Shown here: positions 26,783 through 34,963 of the stretch, piece after piece
Position numbering within the stretch: position 1 is the first letter of the stretch
Layout: every line of letters starts with the position of its first letter
Source of the DNA: Legionella moravica DSM 19234
Lineage (GTDB): Bacteria; Pseudomonadota; Gammaproteobacteria; Legionellales; Legionellaceae
Length of the DNA stretch: 64,000 nucleotides
Assembly (NCBI RefSeq): GCF_000423305.1
Contig: NZ_KE383999.1
Coordinates: forward strand, 241,667 to 305,666
Reading direction: 5' to 3'
Notes under the pieces: generated by a model
Database searches by the model: none
Seen by the model: the letters and a program-made list of their open reading frames with translations, nothing else
Told to the model about the DNA's origin: nothing
Made by a program: the position numbers and the translations under genes

Positions 26783-29470
26783 ATGAAAGAAAGTAAATCA
26801 AAGGTATTCAATTTAAGTGATTATAAAATTCTTGATTATTTAATAAGCCATGTGGAACTGGAAATCGATATATCCAAAGATCCTGTGCAAACAAAAGCAT
26901 CAATTACTGTAATCCCTAATTCTCAGGTGGAAGATCATTCGGATGATTTGATTTTGGATGGGGAAAATATGAAATTAACTTCAATTGCTCTCAATGGAAA
27001 CCCACTTGATGAAACGCAATTTGAAGTAACGGAACATTCTCTAATAGTCAAGAACGTACCACAAAGTGAACCATTTATCCTGACTACCACTACACTTCTT
27101 GGCGAAAATACTGATTTATTTGGCTTGTATAAAACTGAGGGTACAGTACTCGTAAAGGCGGAAACAGAAGGTTTGCGTCGCGTACTTTATTGCAATGACA
27201 GACCCGATAATTTAGCAACATACAAAACGACAATAATTGCAAGTGAGCTGGATTTTCCTGTCTTATTATGCAATGGAAAAGCGTTGGGGCGAGCCCAATT
27301 GCCAGATGGTCTTCATTCAGTAACCTGGATGGACGAAGTGCCGAAACCCAGTTATTTATTCGCTATGGTTGCAGGTAAATTGCACCGTTCAGAAGCCCAT
27401 TTTACAACTCGTTCAGGCCGAGATTTGCCTATTGTATTTTATGTCCCGCCTGAGGCAACAAAACAATGTGCTTTTGCTAAAGAGGTTCTTGCTGCAGCAA
27501 TGGCTTGGGATGAAAGAACCTATAACCTCGAATGCGATTTGCACCAGCACATGGTTGCTGGAGTGGATAAATACGCCTCTGGTGCTTCAGAACCAACTGG
27601 CCTGAATTTATTCAATACAGCCAATTTATTTGCCAGCCCAGAAAGTACCACTGACTTAGGGATATTGAGAGTTCTTGAAGTCGTAGCACATGAATTTTTT
27701 CATTATTGGTCTGGAGATCGGGTAACGATTAGAGATTGGTTTAACTTGCCTTTTAAGGAGGGTCTGACTACCTTTAGAGCGGCCATGTTTCGTGAAGAGT
27801 TGCTAGGTACTGATTTGGTGAGGCTTATGGATGGGAAAAACCTCGATCCACGTGCGCCGAGACAAAGCACGTATACTGCAGTGAGAAGTTTGTATACTGC
27901 CGCGGCATATGAGAAAAGTGCTGATATATTTCGTATGATGATGCTTACTCTGGGTAAGGATGTGTTTTATAGCGGAATGACCGAGTTTCTGAAGACTCAT
28001 GACGGCAAAGCCGTGACCCTTGAAAATATGCTAGAGTCGTTAACTCATACCAGTGGAGTCGATGTTCACCGCTTTTTATCCTGGTTTACGGAACCGGGTA
28101 TTCCTGCATTAAATGTTACTGATGAATACAATCCAGATACAAAAACCTATACTTTAAAAGTAAAAACCACGGATGGGAAGTCAAGACCCATACCTTTGAT
28201 TATGGGATTATTAGACCGTTCAGGGAAAGAAATTAAAGGTGATACTTTGTTAATGATTGATCAGCCTGATATGGAGTTTACAATGACAGAGGTTGAGACC
28301 CGCCCTGTCCCCTCTTTATTACGCAGTTTTTCCGCTCCGGTTAACTTGAAGTATCCCTATTCTCAAGAAGAATTAGTACTGCTTATGCAGCACGATACCA
28401 ATATTTATAACCGCAGTGAAGCAGCAAAATTAGCTGTCACTCAGATGGTGAAAGATTATTGTTCAGGCAAATCACTCAATTGTACTTCAGCAATTTTTGA
28501 TAGCTTTCGTTCGGTACTAACCGATCATTCGCTTAATGAATGGTTACAGGCAGAATTGTTGACTTTACCATCGGAAGAAGAGTTGGCTCTCGAATTTGCC
28601 AAACCCGATTTTGAAAAAATTGCAGAAGCACGTCAATTAATTCAGAGCGCTCTTGCTCAGGAATTAAAGACTGATTTATTTAAACTTTATAATGACCTGC
28701 AATTACGAGAACCGGTAAAATCACCTCAATTTAGTATTTTTGACATTAAAGATGCAGGAGTACGACGTCTAAAAGAAGTTTGTACTTCTTATTTTCAATA
28801 TACCGACTCAGTGCAAACTGAACACTATTTGATTTTGCAATTTAAAGATGCTTTAAATGTTAATATGACTGACACTTATTCGGCACTGAAGCAGTTGTGT
28901 GAGATGAATTCGAGTAAAGTCGATAGTCTATTGAATGATTATTATCAGCATTGGAAAAACGATGCAACTGCAGTGAATTATTGGTTTACAATTCAAGCAT
29001 CAACTCATTCGCATAGTGTCGTTCAAAGAGTAGAAGAATTAACTCATCACCCAGCTTTTGACTTATCGAATCCCAATAAAGTCTATGCATTGTTGCGATC
29101 TTTTATTAAAAATCCCTATGGCTTTCATGCGAAATCAGGTCAAGGTTATCAACTTATCGCAGATAACATCCTGCTATTGGATAAAATAAACCCTACTTTG
29201 GCTGCAAATTTGACAGAAAGCTTCGTGAACTGGGAAACATTTGATGAGTCACGTCAACAGATGATGCTAATGAATTTAAAGCGAATCAATAGTAATGCGG
29301 TATCAGATGATGTGAGAAACGCAGCAAAAAAGGGGTTAGATAAATACAGGGAGAAACCACCGTTGCCTATTCATTTAACTTTGCTGGGCAGTTCTTCTAA
29401 TGGTGAATCATCGCAAATGGCTCATGAAGAAGGAGTAAATCCTGGAGGTACATCAACTAGGGCGTGTTGA
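26783..29470 (+). CDS. pepN: M1-family aminopeptidase N, divergent paralogue
   Basis: An 895-residue zinc metallopeptidase of PepN type. The zinc site is HEFFH (303-307) with the third ligand Glu326 in KEGL. The AYEKSADIFRMM segment supplies the transition-state Tyr, and EGLRRVLYCNDRPD matches the PepN core. The exopeptidase motif GAMEN reads GASEP (267-271): the Glu is kept but Met and Asn are replaced. The S1-site QCEAEG-type segment reads KAETEG. So substrate choice is probably altered. The C-terminus runs about 35 residues past the normal end (SSSNGESSQMAHEEG), and its last codons and stop TGA lie in a MITE end at 29458. Start ATG follows AAGGAAG. Confidence 0.88.
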   Translation: MKESKSKVFNLSDYKILDYLISHVELEIDISKDPVQTKASITVIPNSQVEDHSDDLILDGENMKLTSIALNGNPLDETQFEVTEHSLIVKNVPQSEPFILTTTTLLGENTDLFGLYKTEGTVLVKAETEGLRRVLYCNDRPDNLATYKTTIIASELDFPVLLCNGKALGRAQLPDGLHSVTWMDEVPKPSYLFAMVAGKLHRSEAHFTTRSGRDLPIVFYVPPEATKQCAFAKEVLAAAMAWDERTYNLECDLHQHMVAGVDKYASGASEPTGLNLFNTANLFASPESTTDLGILRVLEVVAHEFFHYWSGDRVTIRDWFNLPFKEGLTTFRAAMFREELLGTDLVRLMDGKNLDPRAPRQSTYTAVRSLYTAAAYEKSADIFRMMMLTLGKDVFYSGMTEFLKTHDGKAVTLENMLESLTHTSGVDVHRFLSWFTEPGIPALNVTDEYNPDTKTYTLKVKTTDGKSRPIPLIMGLLDRSGKEIKGDTLLMIDQPDMEFTMTEVETRPVPSLLRSFSAPVNLKYPYSQEELVLLMQHDTNIYNRSEAAKLAVTQMVKDYCSGKSLNCTSAIFDSFRSVLTDHSLNEWLQAELLTLPSEEELALEFAKPDFEKIAEARQLIQSALAQELKTDLFKLYNDLQLREPVKSPQFSIFDIKDAGVRRLKEVCTSYFQYTDSVQTEHYLILQFKDALNVNMTDTYSALKQLCEMNSSKVDSLLNDYYQHWKNDATAVNYWFTIQASTHSHSVVQRVEELTHHPAFDLSNPNKVYALLRSFIKNPYGFHAKSGQGYQLIADNILLLDKINPTLAANLTESFVNWETFDESRQQMMLMNLKRINSNAVSDDVRNAAKKGLDKYREKPPLPIHLTLLGSSSNGESSQMAHEEGVNPGGTSTRAC

Positions 29471-29480
29471 CAATTGCCCC
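29458..29480. repeat. Single end of a TA-type MITE at the pepN stop
   Basis: TAGGGCGTGTTGACAATTGC matches the terminal repeat of the elements at 12446, 56675 and 62487. The reading frame of pepN enters it, so the last three residues and the stop come from the element. No second end is visible nearby. Confidence 0.6.
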
Positions 29481-29545
29481 TCTTCCAAATGATTTTATTT
29501 CAATCCTTTTTAAAAAGGTGATTTCTGTTTGCGTTTAATGAGGAA

Positions 29546-29573
29546 TTCACTTTCATCTAGATAAGCGTATAAT
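29546..29573 (+). promoter_or_regulatory. Sigma-70-like promoter for the gene at 29608
   Basis: TTCACT (29546-29551) and a perfect TATAAT (29568-29573) are 16 nt apart, 35 nt before the start codon. Confidence 0.5.
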
Positions 29574-29607
29574 TCCATCCTTTATATATAAGTTATAAGG
29601 AGATATT

Positions 29608-30414
29608 ATGGGACCAGAAACCCACGTTAATCCTGACGATCAATACATCAATACATTAATAGCAGCAAGTACATCAGGGCTTCTTGGAGCTGGTGCGAGT
29701 TTCTTTTTTAAAGGTTTGAAAATACGGATACAAAGCGGACAAGCCTTACCTAGCATGTCACAATTGGGTGCGTACTATTGGGCTAAAGAAACGTTTCGTG
29801 GCACACTGAGTTATGCTGGATGCCTTGTTTCCACCTCTATAGTTCAACAAATGATGGCCAGGTATTTAGAAAAACAAAATCTATCTCAAACGACTCTAGG
29901 TAAGTGGTCTGAAACTTTATTTTCAGGAGCTCTTGGTGGTGTGACCTACAATATTGCTGAAAATATTATACTCGAACAACAAAGAAAACGAATGAACGCA
30001 TTGGATGCAACCAGAAGTTTGCTTCAACAATCTCCAACACGAATTATTCGTGGTCTTCCATTCGTTATGGCTAGAGAAGCTGTATTCGGATTTTGCTATT
30101 TAAAAGGAGTAAAACAAGCCGGGGACTATGCTAGAGAGCAATGGGGAAGTAAATATGAAATGCCTGCCCAAATTTTGGCAGGAATGGGTGGAGCCTTAAT
30201 ATCACATCCTTTTGATACGTCATCTACTACCATGCAGGCGTATGGCTATAATAAGCCTAGCCAAGCGATACGACATTTATTATCTGAGGCAAGTCCTTTT
30301 AAAGCATTATATCGAGGCGGGTTAGCAAGACTTGGTTTATTTACTTCATCTGCACTCGTTATGAATAGTGTACGCGAGAGGGTTATGGAGCATTTAGAGA
30401 CACCGTCGGTATAG
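29608..30414 (+). CDS. Mitochondrial-carrier-family-like membrane protein, candidate effector
   Basis: This 268-residue protein shows the three-fold repeat of mitochondrial carriers. Repeat 3 is clearest: G-x3-G then SHPFDTSSTTMQ (199-210) and, after about 25 residues, LYRGGLARLG (234-243), matching P-x-(D/E)...Q...(F/Y)(K/R)G-hh-R. Repeat 2 has SGALGGV then AENIILEQQRKR (117-128) and IIRGLPFVMARE (146-157). Repeat 1 is worn, with SGLLGAG and FFKGLKIRIQ (33-42). The carrier family is eukaryotic; the known bacterial precedent is the Legionella effector LncP, which is sent to host mitochondria. This sequence seems different and more divergent. Start ATG follows AAGGAG. It is downstream of pepN with its own promoter. 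Confidence 0.75.
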   Translation: MGPETHVNPDDQYINTLIAASTSGLLGAGASFFFKGLKIRIQSGQALPSMSQLGAYYWAKETFRGTLSYAGCLVSTSIVQQMMARYLEKQNLSQTTLGKWSETLFSGALGGVTYNIAENIILEQQRKRMNALDATRSLLQQSPTRIIRGLPFVMAREAVFGFCYLKGVKQAGDYAREQWGSKYEMPAQILAGMGGALISHPFDTSSTTMQAYGYNKPSQAIRHLLSEASPFKALYRGGLARLGLFTSSALVMNSVRERVMEHLETPSV

Positions 30415-30756
30415 TTGTAACTGTTTGCTTATGTAGGTGGATATCAACAAGTAGGCCTAGCGCACCGGAACTTGCGCTCTGCCGCAAAAATTTAAAAACT
30501 GTCCATTTTATTGAATCAAATCACTTCGATAACTGGCTAATGTCATGGGTGACTTGTCGGTAGATTTCTGATAGTCGATGTAGATCCCAATATAAGTATT
30601 TCTAGACATTACCTATTATGCGATTAGTTGGGGGATATTTAATCGCATAATGATTATTATGCGATTTATATTTAACAACTAGCAAATGACAAATACATTC
30701 TACTCAAGAGCATTACTATGTCATTAAGCAATTACTGATTTACAATTTCCTCCCTT
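30415..30756. other. Intergenic gap holding an orphan operator
   Basis: 342 nt with no supportable gene. The notable content is the three-copy ATTATGCGATT motif listed separately. The motif is followed by AT-rich sequence and only trivial open frames of about ten codons. Confidence 0.5.
30615..30667. promoter_or_regulatory. Three copies of a 12-nt operator-like motif
   Basis: ATTATGCGATTA (30615-30626), its exact reverse complement TAATCGCATAAT (30640-30651), and ATTATGCGATTT (30656-30667). An inverted pair with 13-nt spacing plus a third half site looks like the operator of an Xre/HipB-type repressor, but no such gene adjoins it. Confidence 0.5.
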
Positions 30757-31023
30757 TTAAGGGATACTATCCAATTGAATTTTTACCAGTTTGAGAATCT
30801 CATCCAACATTTGCTGTATTGTTTCAGTATTTCCTGAAGATTGTTTATAGATTACATTAACTAAAAAAGAAGATAGGGCATTAGAAACCATTTTGTGATT
30901 ACGAAAATGAGGCTCTAACTTCTCCATACTTTGAACTAAGGATGAGAATAAATTTGACCCAATAAGATTCATGGCCTGAGAGTATTCTTCATCAGTTGGT
31001 GCTGATTTAGTATTTACATTCAT
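30757..31023 (-). CDS. Small helical protein of unknown function
   Basis: An 88-residue protein from the ATG at 31023, chosen because TAGGAA lies 7 nt upstream; a longer frame starting at 31110 has no ribosome site. It is predicted helical (MNLIGSNLFSSLVQSMEKL, then ETIQQMLDEILKLVKIQL) with no membrane segment or motif. It lies just outside the inverted arms of the IS481 region. I do not recognise it. Confidence 0.5.
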   Translation of the reverse strand: MNVNTKSAPTDEEYSQAMNLIGSNLFSSLVQSMEKLEPHFRNHKMVSNALSSFLVNVIYKQSSGNTETIQQMLDEILKLVKIQLDSIP

Positions 31024-31150
31024 ATTTTTTCCTACAATATTAATTTGCGGAGCAAGTATAAAGAAATTCATTGAAGAGTTGAATACAGCGTGCTGTGAGC
31101 AATAAATCAAACAACTGATTTAAAACGCAAATAATATTATAATTAACAAA

Positions 31151-31261
31151 TTAGGCAACGTCCCTGAAGTTTGTTTAGACAAGATTTAATCTTGAAATGA
31201 GCACAGATTTTTCAATTTCACTTCGAACTGCCCCCTCTCCCACGATAGTAACTTTGATAGT
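31151..31261. repeat. Left 111-nt inverted arm around IS481
   Basis: This arm is the reverse complement of 32574-32684 with only five mismatches in 111 positions. It begins TTAGGCAACGTCCCTGAAG and ends GTAACTTTGATAGT. Weaker symmetry continues outward to AAACAACTGATT (about 31109) and AATCAGTTGTTT (about 32710). It has no coding potential. It is probably half of a palindromic element split by the insertion sequence. Confidence 0.85.
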
Positions 31262-31280
31262 GGTCCGACCCGGGTAGATC

Positions 31281-32546
31281 GGTAACACAAATGACCGGAT
31301 ACATAGGTAACAGTTAATCTAATCTCATTCCCTATAAAGGAGATTGAGATGCCTTGGAAAGAGACTGTTGCTATGAGAGAAAGAATAAAATTCATATCTA
31401 ATTACATGGAAAAGAGCTTTGATAGCTTTTCAGAGCTATGCGCATTTTATGGAGTGAGTAGAAAAACAGGTTATAAGTATGTTAATCAATTTAAAGAATC
31501 AGGAATTGATGGCTTAAAAGAACGATCAAGATCACCTCATCGGCATGGCCTAAAAACAGCTCAATGGATGGAAGATAATATTTTAAAGATTCGCAAGAAG
31601 CACACCAGCTGGGGTGGTAAAAAGATTCATAATTGGCTTCAACAAGAATACCCTGAGACAGAATGGCCTTCCAAAAGCACTATAGATGATATTCTTAAAA
31701 GAAATGGTCTTGTAAGAAAACGAAGAGTTCGAGGTCACGTAGCACCATATAATGAGCCTTTTTCATTGTGCACAAATCCGAATGATGTATGGAGTATCGA
31801 TTTCATGGGACAGTTTTATCTAGGGAATAAAAAACGTTGTTACCCATTAACGGTGACTGATAATTTTAGTCGTTATCTTTTAGATATAAGAGCATTCGAT
31901 GCGATATCGAGCTTAAAAACGAAAGAAACACTAGAGAATCTCTTTATGATTCATGGATTACCTAAAGCAATTAAAAGCGACAATGGTGTCCCTTTTGCTA
32001 GTACGGGGATTGCCGGTTTATCTCAATTATCTATTTGGTTAATTAAGCTTGGAATTATACCTGAGCGGATCCGAAAAGGGCATCCAGAGGAAAATGGCAG
32101 ACATGAACGTATGCACTTAACTTTAAAAATAGAAACCACCCTGCCTCCTATGAATGATCAAGTGGCTCAACAAATACGGTTCGATGAGTTTAGAAAAGAG
32201 TTTAATGAAGAAAGACCGCATGAGGGAATCGATTTTCAACGCCCATTTAGGCTTTATTCGAATTCTGAACGCGCTTTTCCCAAAAGATTACCTAAAATAG
32301 AATATGATACAAGGCATGTGGAAACCCGAAAAGTGAGAAGCAATGGAACGATTAAATGGAAAGGAAAAGAAATTTTTTTATCTGAATTATTAATCGGGGA
32401 AACCATTGGCTTTATACCCCGAAGCGACGATCAATGGAATCTACATTTCTCTTTTATGCCTATTTCTATTTTTAATGAAAGAGAACAAAAAATGTATAAA
32501 ATATGATATAAAAGTGTTACCGATATATCCGGTCATTTATGTTACC
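31281..32546 (+). mobile_element. IS481-family insertion sequence
   Basis: The imperfect terminal inverted repeats are 31281-31312 and 32515-32546. Both read inward as GGTAACA, then AAATGACCGGATA, then GGTAACA, with one or two substitutions. They enclose one transposase gene. The element is complete and appears intact. It lies inside the 111-nt inverted arms. The exact outer boundary and any target duplication cannot be fixed by eye because the flanking 20-30 nt differ on the two sides. Confidence 0.8.
31349..32506 (+). CDS. IS481-family transposase
   Basis: This 385-residue DDE transposase has an N-terminal helix-turn-helix (SFSELCAFYGVSRKTGYKYV, about 26-45) and a second small domain (SKSTIDDILKRNGLV). 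The rve-type catalytic core has Asp151 in WSIDFMG, Asp211 in IKSDNGVPFAS and Glu248 in HPEENGRHERMH, spaced as in IS481. The C-terminal PHEGIDFQRP and a short beta domain follow. The frame is intact, so the element may still move. Start ATG follows AAGGAGATTGAG. Confidence 0.93.
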   Translation: MPWKETVAMRERIKFISNYMEKSFDSFSELCAFYGVSRKTGYKYVNQFKESGIDGLKERSRSPHRHGLKTAQWMEDNILKIRKKHTSWGGKKIHNWLQQEYPETEWPSKSTIDDILKRNGLVRKRRVRGHVAPYNEPFSLCTNPNDVWSIDFMGQFYLGNKKRCYPLTVTDNFSRYLLDIRAFDAISSLKTKETLENLFMIHGLPKAIKSDNGVPFASTGIAGLSQLSIWLIKLGIIPERIRKGHPEENGRHERMHLTLKIETTLPPMNDQVAQQIRFDEFRKEFNEERPHEGIDFQRPFRLYSNSERAFPKRLPKIEYDTRHVETRKVRSNGTIKWKGKEIFLSELLIGETIGFIPRSDDQWNLHFSFMPISIFNEREQKMYKI

Positions 32547-32573
32547 TATGTTCCGGTCATACAGCATCATCAT

Positions 32574-32684
32574 ACTATCAAAGTTCCTATCGCGGGAGAG
32601 GGGGCAGTTCGAAGTGAAATTGAAAAATCTGTGCCCATTTCTAGATTAAGTCTTGTCTAAACAAACTTCAGGGACGTTGCCTAA
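32574..32684. repeat. Right 111-nt inverted arm around IS481
   Basis: Mate of the arm at 31151-31261 (106 of 111 positions complementary). It starts ACTATCAAAGTTCCTATCGC and ends ACGTTGCCTAA. Confidence 0.85.
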
Positions 32685-32825
32685 TATAATAATTAACAAA
32701 TTAATTATAATCAGTTGTTTGTTTTATAGTTCACATTTGCCCCGTTTCTGTTATTACACCCATGGTTCCAAAAGTAAGGACTTATTAGCTTTGTGAAACA
32801 AAGGGGTTGTAAATTTTTAAATGAA

Positions 32826-32857
32826 ACCACCGTATTCGACATCGCAAGTACGGTGGT
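32826..32857. other. Stem-loop ACCACCGTA/TACGGTGGT in a GC-richer patch
   Basis: A 9-bp perfect stem with a 14-nt loop in the gene-free stretch 32690-32948. The minus strand also has a 65-codon open frame (32711-32908) through it, starting MEQSEIESEETHD, but without a ribosome site. It looks more like a non-coding repeat or RNA structure than a gene; I cannot name it. Confidence 0.35.
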
Positions 32858-32948
32858 ATAAGCTGTTGGGTCGTGAGTCTCCTCCGACTCGATTTCACTT
32901 TGCTCCATTCAATATTATTGTTTTAAAAACCAAGGTGCGAGCAAAAAA

Positions 32949-33899
32949 TTAATTTATAAGACAGGCTTCTTCTTCTAGAGCTCCACTTAATACAGAATAC
33001 TCGCCATTTACCCAATGAATCATTGCGTGGCCAGATTTTTCACTGGGTCTATATAAATGGCCGGTGACATGCTCTAAATATCCTGGATTAGTAAACATGG
33101 CCACAGCGATTCGGTTCCTTAATGTTTTATATTGTCCATTAGTGTACATTAAAGAAATTTCGCCATCCCTTGTAACACTCGCACCCGCTAACACGCCCAT
33201 AGGATAGCCATCACTCTGTATGAATTGAACAGAAAATGGGCTTTCAAATTGTGTACTTGTTTTAAAATCAATTTTCAATTCGTGCATACCGTACTCAGCT
33301 GGCCATTGAATATGACCTAATCCTTCTTGTTTGCTGAACGTTCCTCGTGGATTGAAAACCAATGTCCCTTTATCCCTTTCAACTTCATCAACAAATACTC
33401 GAGCTTGCCAAGTACCCATAACAATTTTTGCTGATTTAATGGTTACTACATGTGTGTTAGATAGAGAATCATAGATGATCATGGAGCTTTGATAGTCACT
33501 ACCCTCAGATGCCGAAGCAGGAAAATTGATGTTGATGTTAATTTTGCTGGTTGCCTTAGGCGCTAAATTTTTTATAGGAATTTTGATTTTACTCAAATGG
33601 CTAGCATCTGATTTTTGTGTTACCGCGAGTAGATAGTCACCTTCATTACTCCGAAAATAGTAGTCTTTGTCCAAATACATTTTTCCTAAACGAGTGAACA
33701 ATAATTCACTGTCTTTTTTGCCACGAGATACAACAAAATAGCCTTTATTCGTCAAAGCAAGATCAAATGGGTTATCCGTAACTGAAATAGGACATTGATT
33801 AATAGTTAAAGGCTCTTTAGTTAATTTAAATAGGTTGCCCGCATGCAATTGAGGTGAAACAACTAGAGCTGCTGCTATTAGAATCGATTTAATGTGCAT
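32949..33899 (-). CDS. Sec-exported protein resembling flagellar hook protein FlgE
   Basis: This 316-residue protein has a signal peptide (1-20, cleavage after LHA). The mature part follows the order of the hook protein: NPFDLALTNKGYFVVSRG (rod-type start), LFTRLGKMYLDKDYYFRSNEGDYL, then the FlaE-type domain with SSMIIYDSLSNTHVVTI and GTLVFNPRG, then QSDGYPMG, and RNRIAVAMFTNPGYLEH near the end. True FlgE has no signal peptide and leaves by the flagellar type III apparatus, and its N- and C-terminal heptad helices are essential; those helices appear missing here. So it probably acts in the periplasm or outside, with unknown role. No flagellar genes are near. Start ATG follows AAAGGAA. Confidence 0.75.
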   Translation of the reverse strand: MHIKSILIAAALVVSPQLHAGNLFKLTKEPLTINQCPISVTDNPFDLALTNKGYFVVSRGKKDSELLFTRLGKMYLDKDYYFRSNEGDYLLAVTQKSDASHLSKIKIPIKNLAPKATSKINININFPASASEGSDYQSSMIIYDSLSNTHVVTIKSAKIVMGTWQARVFVDEVERDKGTLVFNPRGTFSKQEGLGHIQWPAEYGMHELKIDFKTSTQFESPFSVQFIQSDGYPMGVLAGASVTRDGEISLMYTNGQYKTLRNRIAVAMFTNPGYLEHVTGHLYRPSEKSGHAMIHWVNGEYSVLSGALEEEACLIN

Positions 33900-34241
33900 G
33901 TAAATTCCTTTTAAATGAATACAATTGTTTAAAGAAACCCCTTTTCTTTATCACAAAACTTTATCATTTCTATTATCTTGACTCAACCTGATCTTTCTGT
34001 GGCAAAAAATTAAACAGATAAAAGCTCATATTTTTGCTGGCTCCCTAACGCAAAAATATAAAAAACTCTCTGTTGTCACAACTTTACTCAGAGGGGTTCA
34101 TTGCAGGAAGGTACGGAATTTCCCAGCACACCCCTACAAGCCTGTTTGTGACCGTTTATCAAGGTCAATGCCACGGAAATTCAGTTGCGGCATGAGCAAG
34201 TACTATCCTTCAACAAATCTTTAGCAATGCGGTGGCTAGAC
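33900..34241. other. Intergenic gap, one weak hairpin
   Basis: 342 nt between two minus-strand genes. ATATTTTTGC and GCAAAAATAT (34028-34060) form a hairpin that could terminate the gene at 34242-34814, about 180 nt downstream of its stop. Nothing else is supportable. Confidence 0.4.
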
Positions 34242-34814
34242 TTATTTTGGACTGGTGGTTGGCGTAGAAGAGTCCGTAGGTTCTTCCTTCACAGTACCAG
34301 AACATTCCGCTGCAATCGCATCAATGGATTGATCGTATTCTTTATCAGTAATTGTTTCTGATTTTTTAATCAGTTCCATGAGTTTAGGCTGAGCGCATCC
34401 GCAGTAGGATGTAGTAAACTTTTTATCTTCATCAGTTTGTTTGGGGTAAATTAAACTCCATCTATCCTGACAATATTCAGTGAAATCATTTGCTTTTGCA
34501 TCTGAAAGACCGATTTCTTCTTCTAAAGAATCCATAGCATCATGAAGCAAGGTTCGAGACAAACAAATTTGAATGGCATGATTGATTTCTTCTTCAGTGT
34601 TCATAGGTTGCGTGGATGCACAAGCACAATATTTTTCACCAAAATTTTTATAATCTACTTTATCAGTACCCTGCTTGCCTTTATCCATCCAGGAATTGAT
34701 ACAAACGGATTGAAATGAGCCGTCTGGTTGAGCCGAGTTGTCGGAATAAGCGGATATTGAGCACAGCCCAAGAGTAGCAACAACCAACATTCGTTTTAAT
34801 GAAAAAGCTCTCAT
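34242..34814 (-). CDS. Secreted protein with two Cys-x-Cys repeats
   Basis: A 190-residue protein with a signal peptide (MRAFSLKRMLVVATLGLCSISAYS). The mature part consists of two related units of about 65 residues, each with a Cys, then YC(A/G)CA about 20-25 residues later, then another Cys: CINSWMD...KYCACAST...ICLSR and YCQDRWS...SYCGCAQP...AAECS. The spacing suggests disulfide-bonded helical repeats in the periplasm. The C-terminus is Thr/Ser/Pro-rich. I do not recognise a named family. Confidence 0.65.
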   Translation of the reverse strand: MRAFSLKRMLVVATLGLCSISAYSDNSAQPDGSFQSVCINSWMDKGKQGTDKVDYKNFGEKYCACASTQPMNTEEEINHAIQICLSRTLLHDAMDSLEEEIGLSDAKANDFTEYCQDRWSLIYPKQTDEDKKFTTSYCGCAQPKLMELIKKSETITDKEYDQSIDAIAAECSGTVKEEPTDSSTPTTSPK

Positions 34815-34963
34815 TCTATGTCACTCCATTGATTAGATTCGATTAAAGTAGGATAGAACTTACGAACTTATCCAGTGGGAAATATTCGTAAGTTCCATTT
34901 TATGGTAAATAGCATAACCCATGTCCCATAAGTTAGCTACTGAATGAAAAGTTCTACTCCCAA

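Noticed and set aside
29521..29560. PmrA box before the carrier-like gene
   Set aside because: Only one half site (TTTAATGAG) is present, and its distance to the -10 does not match the better boxes.
31109..32722. Direct target-site duplication around the IS481 region
   Set aside because: AAACAACTGATT and AATCAGTTGTTT at the outer edges are inverted, not direct, so they belong to the palindromic arms.
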